64,000 nt of DNA from Pseudomonas sp. Irchel s3b2. GTDB taxonomy: Bacteria > Pseudomonadota > Gammaproteobacteria > Pseudomonadales > Pseudomonadaceae. The number at the start of each line of letters is the position of its first letter. The first letter of the stretch is position 1. Below the pieces are notes generated by a model that saw only the letters and a program-made list of their open reading frames with translations, did not search any database and had not been told where the DNA came from. This document shows positions 45,262 to 53,556 of the stretch, in pieces. The DNA is taken from positions 81,477 to 145,476 of the forward strand of contig NZ_FYEB01000014.1 in NCBI RefSeq assembly GCF_900187445.1. The letters run 5' to 3'. Position numbers and translations under genes: made by a program.

Positions 45262-46701
45262 TCAGCGTTTCACAGCAACCGGCCTGCACATCTCAGCCCG
45301 CTTGCTCAGCAAATCAAACACCGCCGGATACGCCGGCCGTTCGACATACCGACCGGCACCACGCTCGGCCCGCAAATCACCATCGGCCCACACCACTCGG
45401 CCCTGGCTGACGGTGTGGCTCGGCACGCCGCGCACGGTCTTGCCTTCAAAGATGTTGAAGTCGACTTGCTGGTGATGGGTCTTGGCTGAAATCGTCCGCG
45501 TGCCTTCCGGATCCCACAGCACCAGATCGGCATCTGCACCCACACGAATCGCACCCTTGCGCGGATAGAGGTTGAAAATCTTCGCGGTGTTGGTGGAGGT
45601 GAGGGCAACGAAGTGCTGCATCGACAAGCGCCCGGTGTTCACTCCTTCATCCCAGAGCACCGCCATGCGGTCTTCGATCCCGGCGGTGCCGTTAGGGATC
45701 TTGCTGAAGTCGTCACGGCCGGCAGCTTTTTGCTCGGCGCAGAAGCAGCAGTGGTCGGTGGCGGTGGTGTGCAGGTTGCCCGCTTGCAGGCCATGCCAAA
45801 GGGCTTCCTGATGGCCGCGAGGACGGAAGGGCGGGCTCATCACGTAACCGGCGGCGGTCTGCCAGTCCGGGTGTTGGTAAACGCTGTCGTCCAGCAGCAG
45901 ATGCCCGGCCAGCACTTCGCCGTAAACCGGTTGGCCCTTGCTGCGGGCGTAGGTGATTTCGTCGAGGGCTTCCTTGGTCGAGACGTGGACCAGGTACAGC
46001 GGCGTGCCGAGGGTTTCGGCAATGCGGATCGCCCGGCTCGCGGCTTCACCTTCCACCTGCGAAGGCCGCGACAGCGGGTGCGCTTCCGGCCCGGTCATGC
46101 CCTGAGCCATCAATTTGCGTTGCAGGTGATAGACCAGCTCGCCGTTTTCCGCATGCACGGTCGGCACCGCGCCCAATTCCAGACAACGCTCGAAACTCGC
46201 CACCAGCGTATCGTCGGCAGCCATGATCGCGTTCTTGTAGGCCATGAAATGCTTGAAGCTATTGACCCCGTGGTGGCTGACCAACTCAGCCATTTCTTCG
46301 CGGACCTGCTCACTCCACCAAGTGATGGCGACGTGGAAACCGTAGTCAGACGCCGATTTCTCGGCCCAGCCGCGCCATTGATGAAACGCTTCCATCAGGG
46401 ATTGCTGCGGGTTGGGAATCACGAAGTCGATGATCGAGGTGGTGCCGCCGGCAAGCCCCGCCGCGGTGCCGCTGAAGAAGTCTTCGCTGGCCACCGTGCC
46501 CATGAAGGGCAACTGCATATGAGTGTGCGGGTCGATGCCGCCGGGCATCAGGTATTGGCCGCTGCCGTCGAGCACTTCGGCATCGGCGGGAACATCGAGG
46601 TTTTCACCGATGGCTTTGATCACGCCCTCGGCGCAATAGACGTCGGCGCGATAACTTTCATCATGGGTAATAACGGTGGCGCCACGGATCAACAGAGACA
46701 T
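45262..46701 (-). CDS. hydA: Dihydropyrimidinase
   Basis: A 479-residue cyclic amidohydrolase that opens dihydrouracil to N-carbamoyl-beta-alanine. Metal motif GGIDPHTHMQLPFMG; the carboxylated Lys is in NSFKHFMAYKN; later ligands in VHAENGELVYHLQ and ATDHCCFC. Second step of the pathway encoded here. Divergent from the NCS1 permease with a long regulatory gap. Confidence 0.95.
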   Translation of the reverse strand: MSLLIRGATVITHDESYRADVYCAEGVIKAIGENLDVPADAEVLDGSGQYLMPGGIDPHTHMQLPFMGTVASEDFFSGTAAGLAGGTTSIIDFVIPNPQQSLMEAFHQWRGWAEKSASDYGFHVAITWWSEQVREEMAELVSHHGVNSFKHFMAYKNAIMAADDTLVASFERCLELGAVPTVHAENGELVYHLQRKLMAQGMTGPEAHPLSRPSQVEGEAASRAIRIAETLGTPLYLVHVSTKEALDEITYARSKGQPVYGEVLAGHLLLDDSVYQHPDWQTAAGYVMSPPFRPRGHQEALWHGLQAGNLHTTATDHCCFCAEQKAAGRDDFSKIPNGTAGIEDRMAVLWDEGVNTGRLSMQHFVALTSTNTAKIFNLYPRKGAIRVGADADLVLWDPEGTRTISAKTHHQQVDFNIFEGKTVRGVPSHTVSQGRVVWADGDLRAERGAGRYVERPAYPAVFDLLSKRAEMCRPVAVKR

Positions 46702-47322
46702 TCCGAGTTCCTCGCAGGCATTGACCGACTGATGCCGGTTCTAAATGTTTTATATGAAGCAGACGCCAATCGGTGTATTCCTGTCAGCGCTGTCAAGAAT
46801 AGACGCTAGCTGCAGTTTGTCGATTGAGCAAGAATATTTTTTATAAGCTTATTACTGTTTTAAATAATTGATAAATAACGATTAAAGCTGAAAATCACCA
46901 AAATGGTGAGGCCTCTCACCATTTTGACGCACTTGACAGGTTCCAAAAATAGACGAGATTTTCTATGTGAAATCAGCCGCTTGAGGATGGTCTATGGTTG
47001 ATGCGCAATCTTTCAAAAAAGATCGACGCACCAGATTGAGTCCTGACTGTTCGGACAACTTGCCTGACATTCGGCCTGAGTGGCATGGCAACTCACCGCG
47101 GATTCAATAGTTGGATAAATAAAGCTGATCAATATCAGTTGGTTAGCGAAATTTTATGGCACTGCTCGATGCGTAAGCGGGGCACCCGGCACGTTTATTG
47201 ATGCCGCCGCTGACACCTTGGCCGGTCCGTAAAAGTTGTCAGTTTCTCCGGCCATCGTCCGGCTTGCGCACTCGCGCCAGCCCCTGATGAGCAAAAATAA
47301 TCAAAAGAACAGTGGAGCGGCC
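46702..47322. promoter_or_regulatory. hydA/NCS1 divergent control region
   Basis: 621 bp without a gene and AT-rich from 46820 to 46990. It holds the perfect dyad at 46899-46926 and two copies of AANAATAGACG (46795-46805 and 46945-46955). The part 46990-47320 shows nothing I can name. Confidence 0.6.
46899..46926. promoter_or_regulatory. Perfect 12-bp inverted repeat, candidate operator
   Basis: Arms CAAAATGGTGAG and CTCACCATTTTG separated by GCCT. No T run follows on a transcribed strand that would make it a terminator, and it sits between divergent genes, so an operator for the nearby TetR protein or another regulator is likely. Confidence 0.6.
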
Positions 47323-48807
47323 ATGCAACAGATCAGATCGCAAGTGACCGAGCGCGACGGCTTGTTTGAGCTAGAAGCCGGCAGCGACGTCCTCGACAGT
47401 CCCCGTTACAACCACGACATGGCACCGACCAAGGTGCGCGAACGAACCTGGAACAAATGGCACATCACCGCGTTATGGGTCGGCATGGCGATCTGCGTGC
47501 CGACCTACACCCTCGGCGGCGTGCTCACCGCTTATTTCGGCCTGACCGTCGGCGAAGCACTGCTGGCGATTCTGTTCGCCAACATCATCGTGCTGATCCC
47601 GCTGACCCTGAACGCCTTTCCCGGCACCAAATACGGCATCCCGTTTCCGGTGTTGTTGCGCTCATCCTTCGGCATCCTCGGTTCGAACATTCCGTGCCTG
47701 ATCCGTGCTTTGGTGGCGTGTGGCTGGTTCGGCATCCAGACCATGTTCGGCGGGCTGGCGATTCACCTGTTTCTCGGGTCGGTGTTCGATGACTGGAAAG
47801 CCCTCGGCGGCACCGGTGAAGTGATCGGCTTCATGGTGTTCTGGGCCTTGAACCTGTGGGTGGTGATTCGCGGGGCGGACTCGATCAAATGGCTGGAAAC
47901 CCTCTCGGCGCCGTTGTTGGTGCTGGTGGGCGTGGGGCTGCTGGTGTGGGCGATGCCGAACGTGTCGATGAGCGAATTGATGGCGATCCCGGCCAAGCGT
48001 CCGGAAGGGGCCAGCGTGGTCAGCTACTTTGCCGCCGGGCTGACCGCCATGGTCGGGTTCTGGGCGACCTTGTCGCTGAACATTCCGGACTTTAGCCGCT
48101 ACGCAAAAAGCCAGAAGGATCAGATCATCGGGCAGATTATCGGCTTGCCCCTGACCATGTTCCTGTTCGCCTCCCTTGGTGTGGTGATGACGGCCGCTTC
48201 GGTAAAACTGGTGGGCGTCACTGTCTCTGATCCGGTCACGTTGATTGGTCATATCCAGAGCCCGGTCTGGGTCGCCCTGGCCATGGCCCTGATCATCATC
48301 GCCACGTTGTCGACCAACACCGCAGCCAACATCGTTTCGCCGACCAACGACTTCCAGAACGTTGCGCCTAAAGTCATCAATCGCACCAAAGCGGTGATGC
48401 TCACGGGTTTGGTCGGCTTGGCGTTGATGGCCCATGAACTGTTGAAGAAGCTCGGGCTGATCGTTTCGGATTTAAGCCTGGAGACGGTGTATTCCAACTG
48501 GTTGCTGGGCTATTCCAGTCTGCTGGGCCCGATCGCCGGGATCATGGTGGTGGACTATTTCCTGATCAAGAAACAGCAACTGGACCTGGCCGGCCTCTAC
48601 CGCGATGACGTTTACCCGGCGTGGAACTGGTTCGGTTTTATCGCATTCGGCGTGCCGGTGGCGTTGACGCTGCTGTCGCTGGGCAGCGATGCGTTCAGCT
48701 GGTTTTACAGCTACGGCTGGTTCACCGGCTCAGCCCTTGGTGGGCTGATCTATTACGGGTTGAGCGTGATGCGGCCGAGCCCGACAGCCGTGAAATCTCC
48801 GGTGTGA
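47323..48807 (+). CDS. NCS1-family nucleobase permease
   Basis: A 494-residue, 12-segment transporter of the NCS1 type (NKWHITALWVGMAICVPTYT, GIPFPVLLRSSFGILGSNIP, ADSIKWLETLSAPLL, NIVSPTNDFQNVAP). Placement in the pyrimidine cluster suggests uracil or dihydrouracil uptake. ATG 47323 has GGAG six bases upstream; earlier in-frame starts (47236 TTG, 47287 ATG) lack one. Confidence 0.92.
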   Translation: MQQIRSQVTERDGLFELEAGSDVLDSPRYNHDMAPTKVRERTWNKWHITALWVGMAICVPTYTLGGVLTAYFGLTVGEALLAILFANIIVLIPLTLNAFPGTKYGIPFPVLLRSSFGILGSNIPCLIRALVACGWFGIQTMFGGLAIHLFLGSVFDDWKALGGTGEVIGFMVFWALNLWVVIRGADSIKWLETLSAPLLVLVGVGLLVWAMPNVSMSELMAIPAKRPEGASVVSYFAAGLTAMVGFWATLSLNIPDFSRYAKSQKDQIIGQIIGLPLTMFLFASLGVVMTAASVKLVGVTVSDPVTLIGHIQSPVWVALAMALIIIATLSTNTAANIVSPTNDFQNVAPKVINRTKAVMLTGLVGLALMAHELLKKLGLIVSDLSLETVYSNWLLGYSSLLGPIAGIMVVDYFLIKKQQLDLAGLYRDDVYPAWNWFGFIAFGVPVALTLLSLGSDAFSWFYSYGWFTGSALGGLIYYGLSVMRPSPTAVKSPV

Positions 48808-48813
48808 GGGATT

Positions 48814-48921
48814 GATCGTTCCCACGCTCTGCGTGGGAATGCAGCCCGGGACGCTCCGCGTCCCAGAAGCGGACGCAGAGCGTCCATGGATGAATTCCCA
48901 CGCAGAGCGTGGGAACTATCA
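48814..48921. repeat. REPIN, GTTCCCACGC type
   Basis: Fills the gap between the permease and the amidohydrolase gene. Confidence 0.85.
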
Positions 48922-48944
48922 GAAGAAAAACTGAGGAGATCATC

Positions 48945-50228
48945 ATGAACGCTGCCGTAGACGTTCTGCAGTCCACCCATCAGCACATCAACCGCGACCG
49001 TCTGTGGCAGTCGCTCATGGAGCTGGCCAAGCTCGGCGCCACGGTCAAGGGCGGCGTCTGCCGGCTGGCCCTGACCGACCTCGATCGCCAGGCCCGGGAC
49101 ATCTTCGTGAACTGGTGCGAGGAGGCCGGCTGCACCGTCAGCATCGACGCTGTCGGCAACATTTTCGCCCGGCGTCCGGGGCGCAACCCGAGCCTGCCGC
49201 CGGTGATGACCGGCAGCCACATCGACACCCAGCCCACTGGCGGCAAGTTCGACGGCTGCTTCGGCGTGCTGGCCGGGGTCGAAGTGCTGCGCACCCTCAA
49301 TGACCTGGGCGTGGAAACCGAAGCGCCGCTGGAGGTGGTGGTCTGGACCAATGAAGAAGGCTCGCGCTTCGCCCCGTGCATGATGGGATCCGGCGTGTTC
49401 GCGGAAAAATTCACCCTCGAAGAAACCCTGGCCAAGGTCGATGCCGAGGGCGTGACCGTCGGCGAAGCCCTGAACGCCATTGGTTACGCCGGGCCGCGCA
49501 AAGTCAGCGGCCATGCCGTCGGTGCGTATTTCGAGGCGCACATCGAGCAAGGCCCGATTCTTGAGGACGAGCGCAAAACCATCGGCGTGGTCATGGGCGC
49601 CCTAGGGCAGAAATGGTTCGACCTGAAACTGCGTGGTGTCGAAGCCCACGCCGGCCCGACGCCGATGCACCTGCGCAAGGATGCTCTGGTCGGTGCCTCG
49701 GTGATCGTCGGCGCGGTCAATCGCGCTGCCCTCGGCCATCAACCCCACGCCTGCGGCACCGTCGGTTGCCTGCAAGCCTACCCCGGCTCGCGCAATGTGA
49801 TTCCCGGCGAAGTGCGCATGACCCTGGACTTCCGTCATCTGGAGCCGGCACGTCTTGACTCAATGATCGCCGAAGTTCGCGAGGTTATCGAAACCACTTG
49901 CGAGGAACATGGCCTGACCTTCGAACTGACACCCACCGCCGACTTCCCGCCGCTGTACTTCGACAAGGGCTGCGTCGAAGCGGTACGCGGCGCCGCTCAA
50001 GGGCTCGGCCTGTCGCACATGGATATCGTCAGCGGGGCAGGGCATGACGCAATCTTCCTTGCCGAACTCGGCCCCGCCGGGATGATCTTCGTGCCCTGCG
50101 AAGGCGGCATCAGCCACAACGAAATCGAAAACGCCACGCCGGATGACCTGGCTGCCGGGTGTGCGGTGTTGTTGCGGGCGATGCTGGCGGCTTCGGATGC
50201 GATTGCCAGCGGCAAGCAAGCGGCTTGA
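48945..50228 (+). CDS. pydC: N-carbamoyl-beta-alanine amidohydrolase (beta-ureidopropionase type, M20 family)
   Basis: A 427-residue zinc hydrolase: metal-site motifs TGSHIDTQPTGGKFDG, WTNEEGSRFAP, AHIEQGPILE and the C-terminal SGAGHDAIFLAELGPAGMIFVP. In this cluster it should cleave N-carbamoyl-beta-alanine to beta-alanine, CO2 and ammonia, ending the pathway. Start at 48945 has GAGGAG upstream. Allantoate or carbamoyl amino acid amidohydrolases have the same motifs; context decides. Confidence 0.9.
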   Translation: MNAAVDVLQSTHQHINRDRLWQSLMELAKLGATVKGGVCRLALTDLDRQARDIFVNWCEEAGCTVSIDAVGNIFARRPGRNPSLPPVMTGSHIDTQPTGGKFDGCFGVLAGVEVLRTLNDLGVETEAPLEVVVWTNEEGSRFAPCMMGSGVFAEKFTLEETLAKVDAEGVTVGEALNAIGYAGPRKVSGHAVGAYFEAHIEQGPILEDERKTIGVVMGALGQKWFDLKLRGVEAHAGPTPMHLRKDALVGASVIVGAVNRAALGHQPHACGTVGCLQAYPGSRNVIPGEVRMTLDFRHLEPARLDSMIAEVREVIETTCEEHGLTFELTPTADFPPLYFDKGCVEAVRGAAQGLGLSHMDIVSGAGHDAIFLAELGPAGMIFVPCEGGISHNEIENATPDDLAAGCAVLLRAMLAASDAIASGKQAA

Positions 50229-50269
50229 GGCATCGGTTGTTCGATAGCCTCATTGTGTTGGCGGGATGC

Positions 50270-50683
50270 TCAACGGCGGGTTTGCAACGCTTTGAACATC
50301 AGCATCCCCGCCAGCATGGCGATGACGAACACCCGGGCCTGCCAATGGCCCGTCGGCAGTAACACCAGCGCCGGGCCGGGACAGATGCCGGCAATCCCCC
50401 AACCGACTCCGAAGAGCAGGCTGCCACCGATCAGGCGCCGATCCAGCTCACGGCTGATCGGCAACTGCATAGGCGCCCCCAGCAAGGACGTCGGTTGTTT
50501 CATGGCCCAATGAAACGGCCCCCAGGCCACGGCAATGGCCCCGATCATGACCAGCGCCAAGGAGGGATCCCACACACCGGTAATGTCCAGAAAGCCCAGC
50601 ACTTTGGCCGGGTTTGCCATGCCGGCCAGCAACAGGCCGATGCCGAACAGCAGGCCAGCGAGGAACGCGGTCAGTTTGCGCAT
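50270..50683 (-). CDS. YeeE/YedE-family membrane protein (second half)
   Basis: A 137-residue membrane protein of four hydrophobic segments with GLLLAGMANPAKVLGFLD and GVGWGIAGICPGPALV, the second module of the two-part YeeE/YedE transporters linked to thiosulfate or other sulfur compounds. Starts three bases from the end of its partner. Confidence 0.88.
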   Translation of the reverse strand: MRKLTAFLAGLLFGIGLLLAGMANPAKVLGFLDITGVWDPSLALVMIGAIAVAWGPFHWAMKQPTSLLGAPMQLPISRELDRRLIGGSLLFGVGWGIAGICPGPALVLLPTGHWQARVFVIAMLAGMLMFKALQTRR

Positions 50684-50685
50684 GT

Positions 50686-51120
50686 TCAATACCCCAGCAG
50701 ATGGCGCAGGACGAACACCGTCACAAAGCCGGCGAACATGAAGCTCAAGGTGGCGGCAATGGAGCGCGGTGACAGGCGGGAGATACCGCACACGCCGTGG
50801 CCACTGGTGCAGCCGGAGCCGTAACGAGTGCCGACACCGACGCACAATCCGGCGACGATCAGGCCTACGGCACCGGTTTTGAATTCGATGGCCGGCCACA
50901 CATGAAACAACGCCCACAACAACGGCGCCGCCAATAGTCCGAGCAGGAACAGAGCTTTTTCGCCCCGCCCCGAATCATTACCCTCAAGCAGGCTGCCTAA
51001 CAACCCGCTGATCCCGGCAACCCGTCCGTTGGCCACCACCATGACGCTTGCGGCCAAACCGATCAGCGCACCTCCCGCCAAGGCGGACCAGGGGGTGAAG
51101 TGAAGCGAATCAAGCATCAT
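50686..51120 (-). CDS. YeeE/YedE-family membrane protein (first half)
   Basis: A 144-residue membrane protein with the signature GSGCTSGHGVCGISRLSPRS, whose Cys is essential in YeeE-type thiosulfate uptake. With the downstream gene it makes a split transporter. Start at 51120 has GGAGAG upstream. Upstream neighbours are unrelated; no regulator is seen. Confidence 0.88.
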   Translation of the reverse strand: MMLDSLHFTPWSALAGGALIGLAASVMVVANGRVAGISGLLGSLLEGNDSGRGEKALFLLGLLAAPLLWALFHVWPAIEFKTGAVGLIVAGLCVGVGTRYGSGCTSGHGVCGISRLSPRSIAATLSFMFAGFVTVFVLRHLLGY

Positions 51121-51260
51121 GGCAACTCTCCATACGGGCAAGAAACGGCACTAAATCACTCTTTTTTGTTTGAGCATAGAGCTGCTTTTGGGTACCCACG
51201 TCACAAAACCGAATCCTCAATCGTCATCCTGTTGAACCCCTCAATTAGCGGAGCAACACG

Positions 51261-51695
51261 ATGTCGTCCAACACTCAACCAGTCAACCTGCTGCAATCCA
51301 TCCCTCAGGTTTTCGAAAGCCTGACCCAAGTCCATGTCACCCTCGACAGCCATGACCTGGACCCGACCCTCAAACACCTGCTGCACCTGCGTGCTTCGCA
51401 GATCAACCAATGCGGTTTCTGCGTGAAGATGCACACCCACGAGGCGCGCGAAGCCAATGAAACCAACGAACGCCTGGACCGCCTGATCGTCTGGCGCCAT
51501 GTCAGCGATTTCAGTGCCTCGGAACGCGCCGCCCTGGCCTGGACCGAAGCCCTGACCGTACTCGATGAAAAGACCGATTACGCCACTCTGCGCGGCGACT
51601 TGCGCGAGCATTTCAACGACGCGCAAATCGGTGCCTTGACGGGCGAGATCGGCATGATCAACCTGTGGAACCGTTTGCAGGTGTCGAGGCACTGA
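51261..51695 (+). CDS. Carboxymuconolactone decarboxylase/AhpD-like protein
   Basis: A 144-residue helical protein with the AhpD core LHLRASQINQCGFCVKMHTHEAR: the CGFC pair and the following His form the redox site. It precedes an ECF41-type sigma factor gene by three bases, a pairing characteristic of ECF41 loci, where the protein is thought to be linked to the sigma factor's signal. Confidence 0.9.
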   Translation: MSSNTQPVNLLQSIPQVFESLTQVHVTLDSHDLDPTLKHLLHLRASQINQCGFCVKMHTHEAREANETNERLDRLIVWRHVSDFSASERAALAWTEALTVLDEKTDYATLRGDLREHFNDAQIGALTGEIGMINLWNRLQVSRH

Positions 51696-51698
51696 TCG

Positions 51699-52592
51699 AT
51701 GAACTCAGCTGAAAACGCCGCCGCTGTATTCGAGCAGCGCCGGCCCTTTTTGCTCGGTCTGGCCTATCGCATTCTCGGCTCGCGCACCGAAGCCGAGGAT
51801 GTGGTGCAAGAGCTGTTCATCAAATGGCTGGAGGCCGACCGGGCCTCCATTGCCACGCCGGCCGCCTGGCTCACCACCGCCTGCACCCGGCACTGCATTG
51901 ACCTGCTGCGCTCGGCGCACACGTCACGGGTCGACTACATCGGCACCTGGCTGCCAGAGCCGATTCACACCACCCATCAGCATTCACCCGAACACATGCA
52001 TGAACTGGCCTCGTCATTGTCCACCGCGTTCCTGCTCTTGCTGGAACGGCTGACCCCCAAGGAACGCGCCGCGTACCTGCTCTACGAAATTTTCGACATG
52101 GATTACGCGCAAGTCGCCGAGGCGATCGGGGTCCAGGAAGCGGCTTGCCGCAAGTTGGTGTCCCGGGCCAAGGCCTGTCTGGGTAACGGGCAAATCCGTT
52201 ATCAACCGGAGCCGGCGCGTCAGGACCAATTGCTGAACGCCTTCCACAGCGCCATCGCCAGCGGCTCGACCGCGTCCCTGACCGCGCTGCTGGCCGAAGA
52301 CGTCGAACTCTGCGCCGACGGCGGCGGCAAGGCCTCGGCCATTCGCGAAACCCTGTTCGGCATCAACAGCGTGCTGGACTTCATCGGCCAGTCGCTGCAT
52401 GCCTACTGGCAGACGTACGAATGGCTGCCCACGCAAATCAACGGCGCTCAAGGCGTGATCATCAAAGCCGACGGCGATCTCGTTGCGTCGCTGAGTTTTG
52501 GTTTTGACGAAGCAGGGCGGGTGAGCCGGATTTTCATCATGCGTAATCCGGATAAGTTGGCGGGGCTGTCGGCGGGGTTGGACGTGCAGTAA
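51699..52592 (+). CDS. ECF41-type RNA polymerase sigma factor
   Basis: A 297-residue sigma factor: region 2 (GLAYRILGSRTEAEDVVQEL), region 4 (LTPKERAAYLLYEIFDMDYAQVAEAIGV) and a C-terminal SnoaL-like extension (residues about 165-290). The extension has the ECF41 marks DGGGKASA and NPDKL; in known members it both restrains and assists the sigma factor, so no separate anti-sigma is needed. Operon with the AhpD-like gene, its probable target. Confidence 0.92.
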   Translation: MNSAENAAAVFEQRRPFLLGLAYRILGSRTEAEDVVQELFIKWLEADRASIATPAAWLTTACTRHCIDLLRSAHTSRVDYIGTWLPEPIHTTHQHSPEHMHELASSLSTAFLLLLERLTPKERAAYLLYEIFDMDYAQVAEAIGVQEAACRKLVSRAKACLGNGQIRYQPEPARQDQLLNAFHSAIASGSTASLTALLAEDVELCADGGGKASAIRETLFGINSVLDFIGQSLHAYWQTYEWLPTQINGAQGVIIKADGDLVASLSFGFDEAGRVSRIFIMRNPDKLAGLSAGLDVQ

Positions 52593-52608
52593 TTCATCGG
52601 CCCGAAAA

Positions 52609-52702
52609 GATCGCAGCCTTCGGCAGCTCCTACATTGACCGAGTACAACCGTGATCACGCGGATGTACGCAATCCCTGTAGGAGCTGGCGAAGCCTGCGA
52701 TC
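52609..52702. repeat. REPIN downstream of the RAYT gene
   Basis: GATCGCAGCCTTCGGCAGCT and inverted GGAGCTGGCGAAGCCTGCGATC, with inner TGATCACGCGGATGTACGC. The same inner sequence occurs on the other side of the RAYT gene. Confidence 0.85.
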
Positions 52703-52718
52703 TTTTGATCTTGATCTC

Positions 52719-53177
52719 TCAAATCCAAATGGCATCCCACAACGGATAGTCACCCACCCGTTTCACCAATCCCGCACGCAACGGATTCATGACGATGTAA
52801 CGTGCTGCATCCTTCAGGTCTTCATCACGACGTAATGCTCGGTCGTAATATCCACGCTGCCACAGACGGCCAGGATCGCCACGCATAAGATTGATCGAAC
52901 GGCTGCTCCTGGACTTGATGCGGCACATCAGCTCGGCCAACGTGCCGTGCTTGAGTTCCAACAACCAGTGCAGATGATCCGGCATCACTACCCAAGCCAT
53001 GGAGTTGACCATCGAGGCTTGATCGGCGCAGCGCAGTTGGTCGACCAGAAGCCGTCCCAGCCGCCAATCTGCGAACACCGGCTCTCGTTGATGAGCGACG
53101 ACGGTCAGCAGATAAATACGACCTGATTCGGAAAATCGAGCCTTGCGCAGGCGACATCCATTTGCAGCAATAGCCAT
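52719..53177 (-). CDS. REP-associated tyrosine transposase (RAYT)
   Basis: A 152-residue Y1 transposase of the TnpA_REP family. The HUH motif is MPDHLHWLL, and the catalytic Tyr is probably in WQRGYYDRALR. RAYTs cut and join REP hairpins and spread REPINs. A strong AAGGAGG precedes the ATG. It is framed by two REPINs of the same type, expected to be its own substrates. Confidence 0.92.
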   Translation of the reverse strand: MAIAANGCRLRKARFSESGRIYLLTVVAHQREPVFADWRLGRLLVDQLRCADQASMVNSMAWVVMPDHLHWLLELKHGTLAELMCRIKSRSSRSINLMRGDPGRLWQRGYYDRALRRDEDLKDAARYIVMNPLRAGLVKRVGDYPLWDAIWI

Positions 53178-53276
53178 TCCTTGGCCTCCTTGAGGTGTGT
53201 TGTCAGATAAACATTAGTCGTTAGCCTGAGTGGCACGGATGAAAGCGTTTTCGGAATATTTCGAATCCGCCGAAAA

Positions 53277-53478
53277 GATCGCAGCCTTCGGCAGCTCCAT
53301 TGACCGAGTACACACGTGATCACGCGGATGTACGCAACTGCGACTGGGTACACCTGCGATCACGCGGATGTACGCCCCCCCCCCCGGTAGGAGCTGGCGA
53401 AGCCTGCGATCTTTTGATCTTGATCTTTTGGGGCTGCTGAAAATCAAAGGATCGCAGCCTTCGGCAGCTCCTACAGGC
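53277..53478. repeat. Complex REPIN with duplicated loop and C11 tract, plus an extra REP
   Basis: The left arm GATCGCAGCCTTCGGCAGCT and the right arm GCCTGCGATC at about 53403-53412 enclose two copies of GATCACGCGGATGTACGC and a run of eleven C at 53375-53385. A lone REP of the same type follows (53451-53478). Confidence 0.8.
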
Positions 53479-53556
53479 GGTGCACTATCGCAAACGCTCG
53501 CGGTCGTAATTTCACAGGGCAGCGCACAAAGGTGCCGCCGCAATCGTGGAGATCCA

